A stretch of 11,825 nt of DNA from Chrysochromulina parva (lineage: Eukaryota; Haptophyta; Prymnesiales; Chrysochromulinaceae). How positions within the stretch are numbered: the first letter of the stretch is position 1; each line of letters begins with the position of its first letter. This document shows positions 1-6,400 of the stretch, piece after piece. The notes beneath the pieces are model-generated. The model saw nothing but the letters and a program-made list of their open reading frames with translations. It was not told where the DNA came from and ran no database searches. The stretch spans positions 1 through 11,825 of the forward strand of contig PJAB01001857.1 of the NCBI GenBank assembly GCA_002887195.1. The letters run 5' to 3'. A program made the translations under genes and the position numbers.

Positions 1-449
1 GACCTGTTCCGTTGTGCCAACCGTGTGGAGGTCATCCCCTCTTAGTGAGGAAGAGCTCAGTGAGCTACCCGAGTGTGTGTTGTGTGAACGCCTGGTACGG
101 CGCGCGGAGCGCGGCGTGATCGCTTTATACGAAACTTCACACAGATGGATCTCGCCATCTCTTTGGTGCACCGCTGCATCCCCCCGGCACACAGACCACA
201 GTCATAAACGCATTTGACTTACTTGTACATTGTACCGGGTACCGGTACCGTCCAGTCTCCGAGTCTCCAGACGTTTGCTCCAATCTCAAAACCATCGCTC
301 AAAACCTGGACGTTTGAGTGTGTGCGTGTCTTGTGAGGATGTGTATGAGCGTCTCCCGTGAGTGGAAAACAGATTAAATAACGAAATGCCCGAGACGGCG
401 CCAAGTTAGTGGAGAACGTCGTCCTTTTCTCGTTCGCTCGGCCTCTGCG
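1..449. other. Upstream non-coding region of the large gene
   Basis: No convincing gene is visible in this stretch. It is less GC-rich than the coding region and has GT-rich patches (around 75-90 and 315-360). A perfect 12-bp palindrome, ggtaccggtacc, lies at 238-249. The first 45 bases read as 14 open codons ending in TAG and could be the tail of a gene lying to the left, but that is too short to call. The leader of the gene starting at 450 probably lies in the last 60-80 bases. Confidence 0.5.
372..382 (+). promoter_or_regulatory. Possible TATA-like core promoter element
   Basis: The AT-rich word gattaaataac stands out in a GC-rich setting about 70 bp upstream of the first ATG of the large gene. 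This is a plausible position for a TATA-like element with a short 5' leader. There is no other support, and the core promoters of this lineage are unknown to me. Confidence 0.2.
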
Positions 450-3400
450 ATGATGCTGGCCGGTCAAGGTGGCGAGACGCGCCGGCTCCTCGGCGTGGAC
501 TACGAGGCACTCATGTCCAAAATCCTGTCACGGTACAGCGCCTCCTTCTTCGTGCTGCGTGAGCTGCTGCAGAACAGCGACGACGCCGAGGCGACCCACA
601 GCAGGATCACCCTGCACGTGGCTGCGGACGGCAGCGTGGCCAAGCTCGAGGTGTCCAACTCTGGTCGCGAATTCGGTGAGGCCGATTGGGAGCGCGTGGC
701 CATGATCGCCAAGGGCAACACGGACTCCTCATCCGTCGGTCTATTCGGTGTCGGCTTCTACTCAGTCTTCTCGGCCTCGGACCAGCCGGAGATCCAATCG
801 GGCGGCAAGGCCATGCGTTTTGCCAAGGAGGACAAGGCCTACTGCATCTACGAGCGGGCATTGACGACGCTGGTGAGCGGTGCCACCGTCGTGTGCCCGC
901 TGCTCGCTGGCGCGGACGCCACCCACTGGGCGTCACCCGACGAGTTTGGGAAACTTTGCTCCTTCCTATGCTCGACGCTCCTCTTCGCGCGAACGCTCGC
1001 CACGATCGAGCTGGTGCGCACTGACGAGCCTGCGCCGCTCATTTTCCGCCGGGCGCTGACACCGCTGCGTACGGTGCCGTACGAGAGCCCCGCGCCAGCC
1101 GAGACGCGTGACGGCGCCGTGATCCGTCCGCTCTTCTCCATGGGCGGGAGATCGCTCGAGGTTGCAAAGCTCTCCGTGTCGGCCACGAGCCTCGGTCGCG
1201 TGCTCGCGATCACGGAGCTCGTGCAGCTCAAGGGCGAGCTGGACGTGCGCAAGACGGACCGCGGCAAGCTCGGCGACGTCACCGCGGGCTTGTGTCGGCT
1301 TCTCGGCAAGGGCCTGCCCGATCGCTCCACGCTGCGGCTCCTCTACCCCGTGCCGAGTGGCGGTGCCCCAGCAGCGTCGAGTGCGGACGCGCCGGGAACG
1401 GCGTCGCCGCACAGCGCCGCACTGCTCGCCGCGATGCACGCGCTGCGCGAGGACGGCCGCATCTATATCGGAATCGGACAGACGGACCAGTCGACAGGTG
1501 GTGGCTTTCATCTGTGCGGCGGGTTCTTGCCGACCATGGAGCGGACCGCTCTCGATATGAACGACAAGAATTGCCAATTTTGGAACACGGCGCTGCTCGC
1601 GATGGCCGGCAGCATGGCGCTCCATTACTTCACCGACGAGTTGCTCCGCCTGAGCGGCAGTAGCACCGGCGCGCTACCCTCCAAGGTCAAGGTGCTTCAA
1701 AAGAAGCCACCAGTCGCTGCCGCCGCCGCCGCCGCCGCCACCGCCGCCACCGCCGCCGCCAGCACCGGCCCCGCCGACGCTTCGGCGCCGGCCGAGGAGG
1801 AGAGGAAGAAGGAGCCGCCGCCGCCTGTGCTCACTCCGTGGCTCGCGGCGCTGCTCCGGGGCCATACCTTTATACCCTCAACACCCAACCGAACAGTGAG
1901 CAAGCTACTCTCAGACGCATTCCTCGCGCAGGGCGACAGGCTGGTGGTGCCCAGTACCTTTGGGCCGCAGCCGGCATCCCTCGTGTTCACCGTGCCAGCC
2001 GAGCTGCGAGGTGCCCTCGAATTCCTCACAGAGCTGCCACTGATCCCACCCACCGCCGCGGAGTGCCACTGCCTCGCTTTCTACGAGCAGCTCGAGCGCC
2101 ACGCGCCGCCGCTCATTCGGCCGCTCGATGCGCGCCGGCTCTGTGAGCAGCTCGCGGGCACCGTTCTGCCTGCCCCACAGCTCGGCCGCCTCCTCGTATG
2201 GTACGCGCAGATGCACGACCGACGGGCCTTTGGCGACGCCGACGACCGTGCCTTGTTCAAACGGTCAGTCAAGGTGACGCTCGGTCGAGAGGGGATGTCG
2301 CGAGCGCTCGCGACTTTTAGCCTGCACCCGCTCGGCGGCATGGCGCTGCTGCCGCCCGAGCTGCCGCTACCGCCCGAGACGCTGCCACATGACGTGGCCG
2401 CCCATCTGAGCATCAGCCAGTGCGAGCAGAAGCTCGGATTGCAGAAGCTCCGCTTCGACATGTGGTGGGGCTTCATTAGCGGGCATGCATGCATTGAGGC
2501 GCCCGAGAGTGCGCCGCTTGTGCTTCGCGTGGTGGGTGCCCACCTAGAGCAGCAGCCCGAGGAGCAGCAAGCCGCGGTGGTGCAAGCGCTGCGAAGCCGA
2601 CGCTGCGTGCCCGTCGTTTCGAGCGGCGGGAGCGCCGTCGATGGCGGCGGCGTCAGCAGCGGCACGGTGGAGCCTACCAAGATGCTCTGCCCTCCCGAAA
2701 CGTACCTGGCGTCCAGCGCACTCGCGCAGCTGGCAAAGCTCGGGCTGCCGGTGGCGACGGGGCTCGAGGGCGTGCCATCCCCACTGCTCGCACGCCTCGG
2801 CCTGCGCTCACACCCACCGGTCGTGTTGGTGCATGCACGCATGGAAGAGCTCGGATGGGGCTATCGCGAGCTCGTGGGCTATCTTGAGTCACGCGAGCGA
2901 GTAGGGATGCTGGGCCCCGAGGATTGGGCCGAGCTCGAGACCATGCGCGCAAGCAGCAGCGGCGGCGGCGGCGGCGGCGGCGGCAGCGGCGGCAGCGTCT
3001 ACCTACCAACTGACGCATTGCGATCTTTGGGCCTGCCCACCCTACCGTGGTCTGGGACGTCGATGACGGCGGTCGAGCGGCGCATGCTGTTGCGGCTGGG
3101 CATCGCCGAGCGGCCGCCGCTCGACACGCTGCTCGACAAGGCGGCGGGTGCCGACGCGCCTGTGAGAAAGGCCGCGCTTGCCTTCCTCATCTCCCACATG
3201 GAGGAGCACTACGCTGCGGAGTACGACCCTATCTCCACCCTCGAGATCGTACCGCTGCTGCCGATCGCCGCGCCTGATGCCGGATCTTCGGGCGCATCCG
3301 CGGCCACACCCGAGCCCCACGGGCGGCCGTTGCTCGGAAAGCCATCGGTCTCTTTTTCGGAGCCGTCGCCGTGGCCTGGGGCCTTCGCAGTCGCTGACGT

Positions 3401-6400
3401 GCGCGCACTCGGCGGGCCCGCAGGCGTCGCGGCGCTGCGGCTTCCGTTGCGTCCGTGCATCGAGGCGGTTGTGCGCCAGCTCATCACGGCGCCGCCGACC
3501 GAGAAGTCGGCCGAGCGCACCTTTGAGTACATGCACCGACGCTCTGCCGAGCTGAGCACAGAGCTGTGGGGACTTCTCTCGGACGCGCCGGTCGTGCCAG
3601 TGCGCAGTGGGGTCGGGCAAGGAGTCGGGCACGCGCCGCCGCACGCTCTCTTTTTCAGCGGCGCGCGCAAAAAGTACGGCGCCTTGCTCGACTACTGCAG
3701 CCAGAGCCCTTCGAGCTCGGCCGGCGCCTTTTTGGCCCGTTGCGGCGTCGCGGCGACGCCATCGCCGCTGGCTCTCGCCGGCTGCGTGCTACGCAACGGC
3801 AGCCGCGGCATCGACAGCATGCAGGCCAACATCTCGGCGTACCTCGGCGTGCTCAAGGAGCTCTGGAACGGGCTGCGGCGCGAGCCCATCGATGAAAGGA
3901 CGCGCGTTGCGCTCGCGAGCGCGCCCTGCCTAATTGGTTACCATCAGCTGGCAAAGGGCGAAGGTGGCGGCAAGGGCGGCAAGGGCGGCAGCGGCGGCGG
4001 CGGCGCGGCGGCGCGCAGCTGGAGCGCCGTAAGCGCCGCGGGCTGCTTCATCGGGGACAATCAGCGGTACGTTGAGCTCTTTTCTCCGCTGGTCGCGCCC
4101 GAGGATGCGGATTTGAAAGAGTTGTACACCTTTTTGGGCGTGCGCTCGCTTTCGGAAGCGGTGACCGTCTCGGCACGCCCTGTGGCGGGAAGTGTGCCGA
4201 GCAGCAGCAAGCTCACGCAGCAGGTGCTGCGACGCATCGAGGAGCGCACGTGCCTGCTGCTGCACGACCTGGACAAGCCCGAATGCCCGCTGCGACCCAA
4301 CCTGCGAGAAGGCATGCAACAGGCGCTGCGCGAGCAGCGCGTCGTCGTGAGCGAGGTGCCCGGCATCGTGTCCACGCTGCGCTTTGGCGAGCTCGCCTCG
4401 ATCGAGATGGAGGCCAAGGCGTGCGCGCTCTCCGAGGGCGATTGGCTCGTGGTGCACGTGGTGCCGCATCCGCAGCTAGAGCTCCGCGAGCTGCTCGAGG
4501 CGGTGGGCGACGCGCTCGCGACGGCGCTGCTCCAGCTGGTGCAGAACACGGACAAGATCGTCTTCGAGTCGCTGCTCGCGTGGCCCCTTGATAAGCTCTC
4601 GCGCAAGGGCTTCAATGTCGACCGGTTCGCCGATGAGCTCGCCTTCGCTCGCGCGCAGCAGCAGGAACGTATGGCATGCCTGCTGCAGGCAGCCGGTCGA
4701 GGGAGGCTTGTGAGGGCCAAGCGGCACGCGGCGGCTGAGGCGGAGCGGCACGCTGCGGAGGCAGCCGCGACGGCAGCCGCGACGGCAGCCGCGACGGCAG
4801 CCGCGAAGGCCGAGGCGGAGCAGCACGCTGCGCAGGTGAACGCCAAGGCTCAGGCCGAACGGCTCGAAAAGATCGGATGGCTGATTGCATCTGATTGCAT
4901 CTGATTGCATCTGATTGCATCTGATTGCCTCCCTCATTGCATGCAGGTGGAGGCCGAACGGCTCGACGCCGAGGCTGCCGCGCGTGCGGCTAATCTGCTC
5001 CAGAGGACGTGGCTGGCGCTGCTGCAGCGGCGTGAGGGCTGTCGACACGACGAGGAGCAGCGCGCGCAAGAAGAGAAACTGATTCGGTGGCGGCTCGCGC
5101 TCGCGCAAGAAGCCGATGCGGCCGCCGCCGCCGCCGTGGAGGCAGTGGGGGCAGTGGAGGCAGTGGAGGCTGTGGAGGCAGTCGGGGCAGTGGAGGCAGC
5201 GCCAGCGGTGGCCGTGCGCTCCGAGGCGGCCTGTTGCGCAAAAGCTTGGACGAGCGCGGAAGGTGACGTGGCGGCGCTCGACGCGATGCCGAGCGCAATG
5301 CGTGATCAGCAGCTTGGGAATGCTTTGTACCCAGTGGTGGCGGCGCAGCTAGGTGACGAAGCGCTCGCGCTCCTTGATTGCTCTTGATTGCTCTTGATTG
5401 CTCTTGATTGCTCCCTCCGATGACGAAGCAGGTGACGAAGCGCTCGCCTCCAAGATCACCGGTATGCTCCTCGAGCACCCAACGGCTGAGCTCGTGGCGA
5501 CGTTTTACTCCCCCGAGGCGCTCGTGGCGCTCCTTGGGCAGGTACGCTGATGACCTCTGATGACCTCTGATGACCTCTGATGACCTCTGATGACCTCTGA
5601 TGACCTCTGACGACCTCTGATGACCTCTGATGACCTCTGATGACCTCTGATGACCGCTGATGACCGCTGATGACCGCTGACGACCGCTGATGACCTCTGA
5701 TGACGCTCCTGGCAGGCGCTCGATGCACTCGAGACGCTCGCGGGGGGAGGCGGCGCGCCCGAGACGACGCCCGAGGCGGGGGCGACGGCAGCGGAGGCGA
5801 TGGATGCTGCGGCCGACGTAGCGGCGGCGATGGCGCTGGACGTGCTGCAGACGCAACCTGAGCCCGAGACGATGCTGGCACACCCCGAGCTGCAGCCCGC
5901 GCCTGCGGCGTGGCTGGACCCCACATTCACACACATGCATTCACACCCCGAGCTGCAGCCCGCGCCTGCGGCGTGGCTGGGTCCGCTCGCAGGTGCCGCC
6001 GCGGGAGAAGCGCTGGAGCCGCTCGAGAGCGACGACGACGACGACGGCGCGGCCGACGGCAGTGATGACGAGGGGCCGCTGCCCGGGCTGCGACGGCGCA
6101 CGGCTCGCGGCGCACACGACGATGCCGAGGGCGAGCACGCTCACGAGGACGCGTGCCTCGGGCGTGTCGAGTATGTGGATAGCGATGGAGCGGGGAGCGA
6201 CGCTCAGGACGGCGCGGCGGCTGTGGAACCGCCCAAGGACGACGCTCAGGACGGCGCGGCTACAGATGGAGTTGTCATGCTGCACGCGACGGGCAAGGGC
6301 GGCGCCAAGCTGAGCAAGCAAGTGCTCGCGAACCTGACGCCAGCGATGCTCGCGACACGTGGCCAAGCCGAGCTCTCGTCGAGATTGCACGTGCGGGACG

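Noticed and set aside
1..45. Fourteen open codons (DLFRCANRVEVIPS) ending in TAG at the left edge
   Set aside because: Could be the tail of a gene to the left, but 14 codons carry no significance and I recognise no family.
14..217. 67-codon forward frame near the left edge
   Set aside because: No similarity, unlike composition and no supporting signals; treated as chance.
4971..5040. A second IQ motif (LQRTWLALLQRR) in exon 2
   Set aside because: The central Arg-Gly pair is replaced by Leu-Ala, so it is at best degenerate; only the motif at residues 1412-1422 is kept.
5551..5700. The 10-bp arrays as CRISPR repeats
   Set aside because: The units are contiguous with no spacers, lie inside introns, and the window is eukaryotic.
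5879..5979. The 63-bp duplication as a seventh intron
   Set aside because: It resembles the intron-flanking repeats in size, but no GT-AG or GC-AG pair fits the copy boundaries, and both copies are in frame.
5505..6101. Long reverse frames with repeated Ser-Ser-Glu-Val-Ile-Arg-Gly-His-Gln
   Set aside because: They are translations of the 10-bp minisatellite of intron 3; a 10-bp unit keeps several frames open by composition and no domain is present.
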